DNA of 58,405 nt from assembly GCA_934385225.1 (NCBI GenBank), contig CAKRPQ010000003.1, positions 1 through 58,405 of the forward strand. The letters run 5' to 3'. Shown one piece after another: positions 33,801-42,171 of the stretch (positions are counted from its first letter, which is position 1; every line of letters starts with the position of its first letter). This DNA is from an uncultured Eubacteriales bacterium. Lineage in GTDB: Bacteria > Bacillota > Clostridia > Oscillospirales > CAG-272. A program made the position numbers and the translations under genes. The notes below the pieces were generated by a model that worked only from the letters and a program-made list of their open reading frames with translations, was not told the DNA's origin and made no database searches.

Positions 33801-34780
33801 CAAGAGACGCTCTTCTCGAAAGAGCGAAAAAACTTCTCGCAGACGGTACTGTCACGCGCGTTCTCGGCTGGAAAAAGGGCGAATTCGACTACGATATTAC
33901 CCCCGGACTTTTCCGCGGCGCAGAGGAGCTTGATTCGGAGCTTGTCTGGAACGGACTCTGCGGCGCGAACCTTTCAAAGTACCTTGTAAAAGAGACGGGA
34001 AAAGAGGACGGCAAGGTTCTTGCGTTCCTTAAACCCTGCGATACATACAGCTTCAACCAGCTTCTGACGGAACATCGCTTCGACCGCGAAAAGGTCTATG
34101 TAATAGGCGTTCCGTGCGACGGAATGATAGACGTAAACACGCTTAAAGCGCACGCCGAGAATATCGTCCGCGTGACGACGGATGGCGAAAAGGCAGATGT
34201 CGAAACTCTCTACGACGGAGTAAAGACGTTTGAGCGCACGGAGCTTCTCCCCGACAGATGCGTAAGATGCAAGTCGAAAAAGCACGTCGCATATGACGAA
34301 ATTCTCGGCGAGGACGGCGAGGTCGCCGATTCGAGCCGTTTCGACGAGGTTGCGGAGATTGAAAAGATGACTCCCGACGAGCGTTTCGCGTTCTGGCAGA
34401 ACGAGCTTTCGAGATGCATACGCTGCAACGCCTGTCGTAACGTCTGCCCCGCCTGCACCTGCGAAAAGTGCGTTTTCGATAACCCAGCGTCGGGCGTCGA
34501 AAACAAGGCGGCGTCAAACTCGTTTGAGGACAGTATGTTCCATATCATAAGAGCATTCCACGTTGCGGGCAGATGCACGGACTGCGGAGAGTGCTCGCGC
34601 GTATGTCCCGAACATATTCCGCTTCACCTGCTCAACCGCAAGTTCATAAAGGATATAGATTCCTTCTACGGCGATTATCAGGCGGGAGCCGAGGTCGGCT
34701 CGCGCGCGCCCGTAGTCAACTACACGACAGACGATATCGAACCCTCCGAGGCTGTAAAGAGAGGTGAGCATGATGCGTAA
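33788..34780 (+). CDS. Flx-like iron-sulfur subunit (FrhB/FdhB-type domain plus two 4Fe-4S)
   Basis: A 330-residue protein. The N-terminal half resembles the coenzyme F420 hydrogenase/formate dehydrogenase beta domain (FLKPCDTYSFNQLL, IGVPCDGMI). A C-terminal dicluster ferredoxin region follows with CIRCNACRNVCPACTCEKC (about residues 213-231) and CTDCGECSRVCP (about 262-273). A separate Cys group RCVRCKSKK lies in between. It corresponds best to one of the two FeS subunits (FlxB/FlxC) of the FlxABCD NADH dehydrogenase described with HdrABC in Desulfovibrio. It overlaps its upstream neighbour by 13 bases. Confidence 0.78.
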   Translation: MQEITRDALLERAKKLLADGTVTRVLGWKKGEFDYDITPGLFRGAEELDSELVWNGLCGANLSKYLVKETGKEDGKVLAFLKPCDTYSFNQLLTEHRFDREKVYVIGVPCDGMIDVNTLKAHAENIVRVTTDGEKADVETLYDGVKTFERTELLPDRCVRCKSKKHVAYDEILGEDGEVADSSRFDEVAEIEKMTPDERFAFWQNELSRCIRCNACRNVCPACTCEKCVFDNPASGVENKAASNSFEDSMFHIIRAFHVAGRCTDCGECSRVCPEHIPLHLLNRKFIKDIDSFYGDYQAGAEVGSRAPVVNYTTDDIEPSEAVKRGEHDA

Positions 34781-35801
34781 AACAGAACTCTCAAAGCTGA
34801 ACGAATTTTTCGGCGCGATTTCAAAAGCATATAGGCTCTACATTCCGACGGACGTAAAGTCAGGCGCGGAATATAAAGAGTGGAAGGACGGTATGACCCT
34901 CTCGGAGAAGCTGAATACCGTCAGAAGCGCAAAGGATTTCTTCTTCCCGCAGACGGAGAACCTTATGGATTTCAAAACCGGGGGAAAGAAGATAGAAATT
35001 ATCGACACGCGCTCGGAATGTGAGGATTTCGTCATTTTCGGCGTCCGCGCGTGCGACGTGCGTAGCTTTGACGTGCTTGACAGGGTGTTCCTTGCCGAGC
35101 CTGCCGATTCCTACTACAAAAACCGCCGCGAGCACGGCGTTATCATCTCCGTTGCCTGCACAAAGCCCGCCGAGACCTGCTTCTGTCACACGTTTGATAT
35201 CGACGCGAGCGACCCCGAGGGCGATGTTGTCTGCCACAAGACGGACGATGCGCTCTATATGGAGGCGAAAACAGAAAAGGGCGAAAAACTGCTCTCGCTT
35301 GTCGCTTCTCTTACCGCCGAATGCGGTGACGAAAAGGTCTGCGAGCAGAAAAAAGAGATAAAAGAGAGACTTGCAAGGCTGCCTCTCGCTTCCCTTTCGG
35401 CGTCCTCGTTCGGAAAAGGCAAAACGAAGGAATTTTTTGACGCTCCCGAATGGAAGGAGCTTTCCGAGGCTTGCCTCGGCTGCGGAACCTGTACGTTCGT
35501 CTGCCCGACCTGCCAGTGCTACGATATAAAGGACTTTAATACGGGTCACGGCGTGAAGCGTTTCCGCTGCTGGGATTCCTGTATGTACTCCGATTTCACG
35601 AAGATGTCGGCGGGACAGCCGCGTCTCACACAGCTTGAACGCTTCCGCCAGCGCTTTATGCACAAGCTCGTCTATTATCCGACGAACAACGACGGCCTTT
35701 TCTCCTGCGTCGGCTGCGGCAGATGTATGTCGCGTTGCCCGATACAGATGAATATTGTCAAGGTCATGAAAAAACTTTCGGAGGGACGTAAAGATGATTG
35801 A
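34770..35801 (+). CDS. Flx-like 4Fe-4S dicluster subunit
   Basis: About 343 residues, similar to the anaerobic sulfite reductase A/hydrogenase beta family of 4Fe-4S proteins. The N-terminal part includes FGVRACDVRSFDVLDRVF and CFCHTFDIDASDP; the C-terminal ferredoxin pair is CLGCGTCTFVCPTCQC (about residues 228-243) and CVGCGRCMSRCPIQMN (about 312-327). With the next gene it forms the NAD(P)H-oxidising arm (FlxA plus FeS chain). Tandem ATGs at 34770 and 34773 follow GAGAGGTG; I chose the first. The previous gene's stop lies inside this start region. Confidence 0.8.
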   Translation: MMRKTELSKLNEFFGAISKAYRLYIPTDVKSGAEYKEWKDGMTLSEKLNTVRSAKDFFFPQTENLMDFKTGGKKIEIIDTRSECEDFVIFGVRACDVRSFDVLDRVFLAEPADSYYKNRREHGVIISVACTKPAETCFCHTFDIDASDPEGDVVCHKTDDALYMEAKTEKGEKLLSLVASLTAECGDEKVCEQKKEIKERLARLPLASLSASSFGKGKTKEFFDAPEWKELSEACLGCGTCTFVCPTCQCYDIKDFNTGHGVKRFRCWDSCMYSDFTKMSAGQPRLTQLERFRQRFMHKLVYYPTNNDGLFSCVGCGRCMSRCPIQMNIVKVMKKLSEGRKDD

Positions 35802-36627
35802 TATGAAAGAACCGCTTATGCCGAAGATCGGCGTTGTGACCGATATCCGCATAGATACGCCCGACGTAAAGACCTTCCGCGTTGTTACGCCCGACGGCAA
35901 AAAGGCGTTCGACCATATGCCGGGTCAGTGCGCAATGCTTTCGGTTCCCGGCGTCGGCGAGGCAATGTTTTCGATAACGTCCTCACCGACAAATACCGAA
36001 TATATGGAATTTTCCATTAAAAAGTGCGGCTGCGTCACCGAATGGCTTCACTCAATGGAGGTCGGTCAGGAGATAACGATAAGAGGCCCATACGGCAGAC
36101 CGTTCCCCGTTGACACCGAGTTTGCGGGACACGATATGCTCTTTATCGCGGGCGGTATCGGACTTGCTCCGCTTCGCTCCGTTATAAACTACTGCCGCCA
36201 CTACCGCGACAGATACGGCAAAATCGACATCGTTTACGGCTCGCGCAGTATGCAGGACCTTGTCGATTACAAGGAGATAATCGAGGAATGGGAGAAGGAC
36301 GCGGGCGTTACCGTGCACCTCACCATCGACCGCGAACAGCCCGAATGGACGGGTCACGTCGGCTTCGTTCCGAACTATGTAAAGGAACTTGCTTTCACAC
36401 CCGATAAGGTCGCTATCCTCTGCGGTCCTCCGATAATGATCAAGTTCACGCTTGCGGGACTTGAAGAACTCGGCTTCGACAAGACGCAGGTATATACGAC
36501 GCTCGAACTTCGTATGAAGTGCGGCATCGGAAAATGCGGAAGATGCAACGTCGGCGCAAAGTACGTCTGCAAGGACGGTCCCGTATTCCGTCTTGACGAG
36601 CTTGAAGAGCTTCCCGACGAATACTGA
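35794..36627 (+). CDS. FlxA-like NAD(P)H-binding flavoprotein
   Basis: A 277-residue ferredoxin-NADP reductase-fold protein. An FAD-binding barrel (QCAMLSVPGVGEAMFSITSS), the NAD(P) domain (GGIGLAPLRSVINY, VYGSRSMQDLVDY, CGPPIMIKF) and a C-terminal [2Fe-2S] motif (CGIGKCGRCNVGAKYVCKDG) match FlxA and related HydG/AsrB-type subunits. It should take a hydride from NAD(P)H and pass electrons through the neighbouring FeS subunits to MvhD and HdrA. It overlaps the previous gene by 8 bases. Confidence 0.88.
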   Translation: MIDMKEPLMPKIGVVTDIRIDTPDVKTFRVVTPDGKKAFDHMPGQCAMLSVPGVGEAMFSITSSPTNTEYMEFSIKKCGCVTEWLHSMEVGQEITIRGPYGRPFPVDTEFAGHDMLFIAGGIGLAPLRSVINYCRHYRDRYGKIDIVYGSRSMQDLVDYKEIIEEWEKDAGVTVHLTIDREQPEWTGHVGFVPNYVKELAFTPDKVAILCGPPIMIKFTLAGLEELGFDKTQVYTTLELRMKCGIGKCGRCNVGAKYVCKDGPVFRLDELEELPDEY

Positions 36628-36652
36628 TACGGGAAAAGGAGTGTAAGTAGCT

Positions 36653-37327
36653 ATGGAAAATATGGTTAATGTATATTTTTTCGGAAAGAAATACAGCGTT
36701 CCCGATAATTTGACGATAATGTGCGCGATGGAATACGCGGGCTATCAGCTCGTGCGCGGCTGCGGCTGCCGAGGCGGTTTCTGCGGTGCCTGCGCGACGA
36801 TATACCGCATAAAGGGCGACAGAGAGCTTCGCACATGCCTTGCCTGCCAGACAAAGGTTGAGAACGATATGTATGTCGCGACGCTTCCTTTCTTCCCGCT
36901 TGTAAAACAGGTTTACGATATCGAAAAGGTGAAGCCAACGGAGCAGATAATGATGCAGCTTTACCCCGAAATCTACGCCTGCATAGGCTGTAACGCCTGT
37001 ACAAAGAGCTGTACGCAGGGACTTAACGTCATGCAGTACATCGCGTATGCGCAGAGAGGCGAGTTTGAGAAGTGTGCGGAGGAGTCGTTCGACTGCGTAA
37101 TGTGCGGAGTCTGCTCTTCGCGTTGCCCCGCGGGCATATCTCACCCTCAGGTCGCTATGCTTGCGAGACGTCTCAACGGCAAATATCTTGCGCCGAAGTC
37201 CGAACACCTTGAAAACAGGGTGAAGGAAATAAAGGACGGCACGTTTGCCGAACTTATTGAAAACCTTATGGGCAAACCGATCGACGAGATCAAAGAGCTT
37301 TACAACAACAGAGAGATCGAAAAGTAA
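36653..37327 (+). CDS. Fumarate reductase-type iron-sulfur protein (2Fe-2S plus two 4Fe-4S)
   Basis: A 224-residue electron carrier resembling SdhB/FrdB/TfrB. N-terminal plant-type [2Fe-2S] site (CGCRGGFCGACATIY then CLAC, about residues 39-66) and two ferredoxin motifs, CIGCNACTKSC (about 109-119) and CVMCGVCSSRCP (about 147-158). Ordinary FrdB has one 4Fe-4S and one 3Fe-4S site, so four Cys in both motifs is unlike the membrane enzymes. It lies 13 bases before the flavoprotein gene. It has no CCG domain; HdrB from the same operon could supply that function. Confidence 0.8.
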   Translation: MENMVNVYFFGKKYSVPDNLTIMCAMEYAGYQLVRGCGCRGGFCGACATIYRIKGDRELRTCLACQTKVENDMYVATLPFFPLVKQVYDIEKVKPTEQIMMQLYPEIYACIGCNACTKSCTQGLNVMQYIAYAQRGEFEKCAEESFDCVMCGVCSSRCPAGISHPQVAMLARRLNGKYLAPKSEHLENRVKEIKDGTFAELIENLMGKPIDEIKELYNNREIEK

Positions 37328-37339
37328 GGGGGCGACGAA

Positions 37340-38935
37340 ATGTATCCGGAAGAACTAAAAAAATCGCTTGAAGCGGTTGAGAGCGCAAGAGAGGCGAATA
37401 TCGCATTCGAACCCCGTCGTATGACGGCGGACGAAAAGGACGCGCTCCTTGCTTCATACCACCCCGACTACAAAAGGGACGAATTTAAGGCACTCAGAAT
37501 AGGTCCGAACAAGGGCGAGGAGGTGCCGCACGAGCTTTGCGATATGCTCGAAGCGCACAGCCGCATTTCCGCAAAGGACGTTGACCTTGACAAGGTAACA
37601 TACGACGTCGATGTTCTTATAATCGGCGGCGGCGGAGCGGGCGCTTCCGCGGCGATCGAAGCCGATAACGCGGGCGCAAAGACGATGATAGTCACGAAGC
37701 TTCGTATAGGCGACGCGAACACGATGATGGCTGAGGGCGGTATTCAGGCGGCCGACAAACCGAACGATTCGCCCGCTATCCACTTTGTCGACGCTTTCGG
37801 CGGCGGACACTACGCGGCAAAGCGGGACCTTCTCGCGAAGCTCGTCTGCGACGCTCCCGAAGCAATAAAGTGGCTGAACGATCTCGGCGTGGAGTTTGAC
37901 AAAGCTCCCGACGGCACGATGATTACGACGCACGGCGGCGGAACTTCACGCAAGCGTATGCACGCCGCAAAGGACTATTCGGGCGCGGAAATTATGAGAA
38001 CTCTGCGCGACGAAGTGCTGAACCGCGGTATTCCCGTAGTTGACTTCACATCCGCAGTCGAACTCATTCTTGACGAGAACGGCAAGTGCGCGGGCGCAGT
38101 CCTTATGAATATGGAAACAAAGGAACTTATGGTTGCGCGCGCAAAAACCGTCATTATCGCGACGGGCGGTGCGGGAAGAATGCACTATCAGGGCTTCCCG
38201 ACATCGAACCACTACGGCGCAACTGCTGACGGACTTGTTCTCGGCTACCGTGTCGGCGCAAAGCTCCTCTATGCGGACACTTTGCAGTATCACCCGACGG
38301 GCGCGGCTTATCCAACGCAGATATTCGGCTCGCTCGTTACCGAAAAGGTGCGTTCGCTCGGCGCAAAGCTCGTGAACCGCGACGGTAAAGTCTTTATCCA
38401 CCCGCTCGAAACGCGCGACGTCTGCGCGGCGGGCATTATCCGTGAATGTTCGGATAACGGAGAGGGCGTAGATACCGGAAACGGCAAGGCTGTATGGCTT
38501 GACACGCCGATGATAGAGAAGATCGGCGGAGAGGGAACTATCGAAAAGAGAATACCTGCCATGCTCCGTATGTTCGGTACATACGGCATCGACATAAGAA
38601 AAGAACCGATACTTGTCTACCCGACGCTCCACTACCAGAACGGCGGTCTTGATATAAACGTAAACGGAATGACGACGAACGTCGAAAATCTGTTTGTCGC
38701 AGGCGAGGCAGTCGGCGGTATTCACGGTCGTAACAGACTTATGGGTAACTCTCTGCTTGATATTATCGTGTTCGGCAGAAGCGCGGGACGTAACGCGGCT
38801 GAAACGTCGAAAAATACGAACGTCGGCAAGCTCACGCTTGACCATATAGCGCGTTTCGATAAGGAAAGAGAAGAAGCGGGCATAGTCACAGACGCCGTTT
38901 CTCCGAAGCTCCTTCCCGATTACAGAAGAAAATAA
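37340..38935 (+). CDS. Fumarate reductase/succinate dehydrogenase-type flavoprotein, soluble
   Basis: A 531-residue FAD protein. Dinucleotide motif DVLIIGGGGAGASAAIEA (about residues 91-108), substrate-side blocks THGGGTSRKR, DTLQYHPTGAAYP, ETRDVCAAGIIRE, LHYQNGGLDINVNG and VAGEAVGGIHGRNRLMGNSL. In FrdA/SdhA the FAD is attached to a His in the S-H-T segment. Here that segment reads DANTMMAEGGIQAA with Asn, so FAD should be non-covalent, as in L-aspartate oxidase and methanogen TfrA. No membrane anchor or cytochrome b gene follows. About 75 extra N-terminal residues precede the FAD motif. L-aspartate oxidase is the main alternative, less likely given fumC and Hdr. Confidence 0.8.
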   Translation: MYPEELKKSLEAVESAREANIAFEPRRMTADEKDALLASYHPDYKRDEFKALRIGPNKGEEVPHELCDMLEAHSRISAKDVDLDKVTYDVDVLIIGGGGAGASAAIEADNAGAKTMIVTKLRIGDANTMMAEGGIQAADKPNDSPAIHFVDAFGGGHYAAKRDLLAKLVCDAPEAIKWLNDLGVEFDKAPDGTMITTHGGGTSRKRMHAAKDYSGAEIMRTLRDEVLNRGIPVVDFTSAVELILDENGKCAGAVLMNMETKELMVARAKTVIIATGGAGRMHYQGFPTSNHYGATADGLVLGYRVGAKLLYADTLQYHPTGAAYPTQIFGSLVTEKVRSLGAKLVNRDGKVFIHPLETRDVCAAGIIRECSDNGEGVDTGNGKAVWLDTPMIEKIGGEGTIEKRIPAMLRMFGTYGIDIRKEPILVYPTLHYQNGGLDINVNGMTTNVENLFVAGEAVGGIHGRNRLMGNSLLDIIVFGRSAGRNAAETSKNTNVGKLTLDHIARFDKEREEAGIVTDAVSPKLLPDYRRK

Positions 38936-38960
38936 AATAAAAAAGAAAGCGTAAAACAAA

Positions 38961-39287
38961 ATGACAGTTTTTCAAATAGTTGACCTTTTTGAGGCACTTA
39001 CAATTTTCTGCTTTGGTCTTTCGTGGCCGATCTCGATCCGTAAATCGTGGGTTTCCCGCACCGCAAAGGGAAAAAGCCTCTTTTTCGAGGTGTTTCTCCT
39101 TATCGGCTACGCATTCGGAATTGCCAGAAAGATAATTTATATCGCCTCGCCCGACCTCACGAGCGGCGGCTTCATCTTCTACCTCAGTTTCTTCTTCTAC
39201 ATACTGAACTTTATCGAAATTTCGATAGATGCGGCTCTCTATTTCAGAAACAAGAGACTCGATGAGATAGCTGACGCGAAGAAATAA
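38961..39287 (+). CDS. Small membrane protein, PQ-loop/SemiSWEET-like
   Basis: A 108-residue protein with three hydrophobic segments. FGLSWPISIRKSW near the first helix is a PQ-loop-like signature (small residue, Trp, Pro, then basic), and GKSLFFEVFLLIGYAFGI fits the second helix of SemiSWEET-type half transporters. Function is unproven. It starts 25 bases after the flavoprotein stop and could be the last gene of that operon, where a dicarboxylate or sugar role would be a guess. A terminator follows. Confidence 0.55.
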   Translation: MTVFQIVDLFEALTIFCFGLSWPISIRKSWVSRTAKGKSLFFEVFLLIGYAFGIARKIIYIASPDLTSGGFIFYLSFFFYILNFIEISIDAALYFRNKRLDEIADAKK

Positions 39288-39303
39288 CGCGTCAAAACAC
39301 AAA

Positions 39304-39340
39304 AACGGTAAGCACATATACCCCCGTGCTTGCCGTTTCT
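39304..39340 (+). terminator. Terminator of the Hdr-Flx-fumarate operon
   Basis: AACGGTAAGCAC pairs with GTGCTTGCCGTT (one G-T pair) and is followed by TCTTT. It is 17 bases after the small membrane protein gene. Confidence 0.8.
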
Positions 39341-39403
39341 TTATAAAAAATTTGATAGGACGGAGGGTCTTCCAGCCGTCCTTTTTGTCGTGCCTTTTCG
39401 GTT

Positions 39404-40153
39404 TTATTCGCTTTCCGCGGTGCTTTCCGCCGCAAAGTCGAATATCTGCTTTCCCGTGCCGCGAACCTGCCACATATAGTAGATGAATGCCGTAGCGGAG
39501 ACGTCGTCTTTCAGTTCCTCCTCCGACTTCGGCGTCGGATAACCGTTTGATATGTCAAAGTATTCATAGGTGCTGCGCCCGTCCTCGCCCGCGTCAAAAC
39601 CGTAGATGTAAGTGTTTGCATAGTTTTCTTTCGGCTGCGAAAGCGTTTCTCCCTTGCCGAAAGCTCTGCCACCGAGAATGAACGGGTCGTGGTACGAGAC
39701 GGTGTTTCTGTAAGCGCGTTCGATTTTAACCTCGCTGCCGAGCGTAAGATCTGTTATCTTGTATTTCGGCTCGTAAAATTCGATATAAGTTTTCGCGAGC
39801 GACACTTCGCGCGGACGCGGCGTGGAGCTTGTCACCGAAAACGTTCTGTATATTCCGTCCTCCGTGACGACGATTATGCAGTTTATAAAGCGCATATCGT
39901 CCGCGGTGTAGTATCTCTTTATCTCCTCGTAATCGTCGTCATCACCGAAAATGCGCTCAAAGGTCATATCCGAAAGATCGCAGAGCGATTCAAGCGACAC
40001 TTTTTTAACGTCAAGCGCCTCGTCGCTGTCAAGGACGGTGAAATCGGGTGCGTCGGCTTTTTCGCCGTTTTCGGCATTGCCACAGGACGGCAGAACAAAA
40101 AGCAGAGCGAGCGTAAACGCGAATGTGACCGCAAACGTTAAAACTTTTTTCAT
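39404..40153 (-). CDS. Hypothetical lipoprotein
   Basis: A 249-residue predicted surface lipoprotein: signal peptide with lipobox VLPSC (Cys about residue 24), then an Asp/Glu-rich globular region. I recognise no domain. Visible repeats are absent; the sequence has alternating beta-like stretches (FINCIIVVTEDGIYRTFSV, NTYIYGFDAGEDGR). It is expressed alone, with about 180 AT-rich bases between it and the next minus-strand gene's end. It shares only the lipoprotein type with the proteins at 3570 and 52857. Confidence 0.7.
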   Translation of the reverse strand: MKKVLTFAVTFAFTLALLFVLPSCGNAENGEKADAPDFTVLDSDEALDVKKVSLESLCDLSDMTFERIFGDDDDYEEIKRYYTADDMRFINCIIVVTEDGIYRTFSVTSSTPRPREVSLAKTYIEFYEPKYKITDLTLGSEVKIERAYRNTVSYHDPFILGGRAFGKGETLSQPKENYANTYIYGFDAGEDGRSTYEYFDISNGYPTPKSEEELKDDVSATAFIYYMWQVRGTGKQIFDFAAESTAESE

Positions 40154-40331
40154 TTTCCTGTTTCCTTTCGTGCTTATGTACCCTGTACACCGATTTTGAG
40201 CCGAGTTTTGATATTTTATTGTATTCTACGATTATATATTACCATATATTTTCTCTTTTGTCAATACAAACCGCAAAAAATCAAAAGGACGGAACGGGCG
40301 CGGACATATATCGGAAATTTTCCCGCCCCCA

Positions 40332-41159
40332 CTATTTTCTCACCGCCGACGGCGTTTTTCCGACGTATTTTCTGAACGTTTTTGAAAAGTAGGACATATT
40401 TTCAAAGCCGCACCGCGCGGCGATCTCGCCGACGGGATCGTCCGTGCCGACAAGAAGTCTGCGTGCATATTCGCAACGGAGCATATTGACGTATTCCGTC
40501 ACCGTGTAGCCCGTGTAGCGCTTGAAGCGGCGCAGAAAATGATATTTGCTCGAACCTGCCGCGGCGGCTATTTCGTCCGCGGTCATTTCGCTTGTGTAGT
40601 TTGAGTTTATGTAGACTAATCCGCTTTTTACCGTGTCCGAGCTTTTCTTTGCCGCCTTTTTCGGCAGAGGCTCGGAAAATTCGCACGCGAGAAGAGCCAG
40701 AACGCGCATAACGGCGGAACGCACCGACACGACGCGCGAGTTTTCGTCCGTGTTTTCGTCGAATTCCTTTGCCGCTTTCTCTACAAGAGAAAACAGCTCG
40801 GCGTTTTCGATGTGCGTCATAAAGTGGAGATGCTCTATATCAAGCCCGTTTTCGATGCAGAATGTGCGTCCGACGATGAGACAGTGGTATTCGACGCTTC
40901 CGTCGCTCGCAATCGTGTGAACGGCGTTCGAATCTATGACGACGGTGTCGCCTTTTTTCATCGTGTACCTGTTCGTGTCGCAGAGGATACTGCCCATGCC
41001 GCTCGTCACCGAGAGAATTTCAAGACTGTCGTGCCAGTTGCCGCAGTTGTATGGTTTGTGTTCGACCTTGTCGTAGTGATATATGAACGGCAGCCGCTCG
41101 TCGGACCACCTGTGAACTTCAAAGACGCTTCCCGATTGATTTCTGTTCTCTTTCGGCAT
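40332..41159 (-). CDS. AraC-family transcriptional regulator
   Basis: A 275-residue regulator: N-terminal cupin sensor (WHDSLEILSVTSGMGSI, KKGDTVVIDSNAVH) and C-terminal double HTH (about residues 180-270: MTADEIAAAAGSSKYHFLRRFKRYTGYTVTEYVN, VGEIAARCGFENMSYFSKTFRKYVGKTP). It is divergent from the sugar-epimerase/nagBA operon 160 bases away and is the likely activator of that operon. ATG after GAGGTG. Confidence 0.88.
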   Translation of the reverse strand: MPKENRNQSGSVFEVHRWSDERLPFIYHYDKVEHKPYNCGNWHDSLEILSVTSGMGSILCDTNRYTMKKGDTVVIDSNAVHTIASDGSVEYHCLIVGRTFCIENGLDIEHLHFMTHIENAELFSLVEKAAKEFDENTDENSRVVSVRSAVMRVLALLACEFSEPLPKKAAKKSSDTVKSGLVYINSNYTSEMTADEIAAAAGSSKYHFLRRFKRYTGYTVTEYVNMLRCEYARRLLVGTDDPVGEIAARCGFENMSYFSKTFRKYVGKTPSAVRK

Positions 41160-41212
41160 AATGCACCTCGCAAAAAGAGCAATATTGTGTTAGAAATCCG
41201 CAATATAGACCC

Positions 41213-41271
41213 TTGATTTTTCCTCGTAAACTGTTAAAATATAGTTAAAGAGGCTGTATATCAATTATACA
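41213..41271 (+). promoter_or_regulatory. Promoter and palindrome of the sugar-epimerase/nag operon
   Basis: TTGATT (41213-41218), 16-base spacer, TAAAAT (41235-41240). A 7-bp inverted repeat CTGTATA-TCAAT-TATACAG (41253-41271) lies just after the expected start of transcription, a possible operator or attenuator. Near-repeats GCAATATTGTG and GCAATATAG upstream could be AraC sites. Confidence 0.55.
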
Positions 41272-41319
41272 GTAAAAAAACGGTTTTTGCAATATTTTTT
41301 CAAAAAAAGGAGAGTGCAA

Positions 41320-42168
41320 ATGTACGATTTCAGGATAGGAGCGATGGTAGAATCGTTCAGGACGGATCCGTTCGAGGCTATAAAAAAAGCGGCTTCTCTC
41401 GGCGCGGGCGGTCTGCAAATGTATTGCACGAGCGGCGAGAACGCGCCGGAAAATATGACGGAGGAGCGCATAAAGAAGTTCCGCGGCGTGCTGAATGATA
41501 ACGGTCTTGTTTTCAGCGCGATATGCGGCGATCTCGGCAGAGGCTTCGGAAACAAGGAGCTTAATCCCGCGCTTATCGAAAGGTCGAAGCGCATAGTCGA
41601 TCTTGCCCTGCGGCTCGGCACGAATATCGTAACGACGCACATCGGCGTAGTTCCGAGTGACGAGAACCACGAACGCTATAAGGTAATGCAGGAGGCTTGC
41701 CATGCTCTCGCCGAATACGCCGACAGCGTAGGGGCGCACTTTGCCGTCGAGACGGGACCCGAACCGTCCGCGGTGCTTAAAAAGTTCCTCGATTCGCTCG
41801 GTTCAAAGGGCGTTGCGGTCAACCTTGACCCCGCGAACCTCGTTATGGTCGTCGGCGACGACCCCGTCGCGGCGGTGCATAACCTTAAAGACTATATCGT
41901 CCATACGCACGCAAAGGACGGCATAATGCTCGAAAAGACGAACCCCGAATACATATACGGCATAACGCCGAAGCCCGAAGAAATCGGAGACATAACCTTT
42001 TTCCGCGAAGTTCCGCTCGGTAAAGGCTCGGTGAATTTCCCCGCATACCTTAAAGCACTTGACGAAATAGGCTATCACGGCTTCCTCACGATAGAGCGCG
42101 AGGTCGGCGACACTCCCGAAAAGGACATCTCCGAGGCGATAAACTTCTTAAAAGGACTTAACGGATAA
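41320..42168 (+). CDS. Sugar phosphate isomerase/epimerase (AP_endonuc_2 fold)
   Basis: A 282-residue TIM-barrel protein of the xylose isomerase-like family. Metal-site candidates are visible: FAVETGPEPS (Glu), NLDPANLVM (Asp), VHTHAKDG (His) and LTIEREVGDT (Glu). Such enzymes isomerise or epimerise sugars, 3-keto sugars or inosose. It opens an operon with an oxidoreductase, a second epimerase and nagBA. The start at 41320 has AAAGGAGAG; an upstream ATG at 41287 lacks a ribosome site. Confidence 0.82.
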   Translation: MYDFRIGAMVESFRTDPFEAIKKAASLGAGGLQMYCTSGENAPENMTEERIKKFRGVLNDNGLVFSAICGDLGRGFGNKELNPALIERSKRIVDLALRLGTNIVTTHIGVVPSDENHERYKVMQEACHALAEYADSVGAHFAVETGPEPSAVLKKFLDSLGSKGVAVNLDPANLVMVVGDDPVAAVHNLKDYIVHTHAKDGIMLEKTNPEYIYGITPKPEEIGDITFFREVPLGKGSVNFPAYLKALDEIGYHGFLTIEREVGDTPEKDISEAINFLKGLNG

Positions 42169-42171
42169 AAA

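Noticed and set aside
33363..36627. A NiFe-hydrogenase (MvhAGD) arm for the Hdr module
   Set aside because: Only the MvhD-like subunit is present; the electron-input subunits have an NAD(P)H-binding flavoprotein instead of a NiFe active-site protein.
37340..38935. L-aspartate oxidase (NadB)
   Set aside because: The non-covalent FAD site would fit, but there are no nadA or nadC neighbours, and the operon contains fumarase, Hdr and Flx genes.
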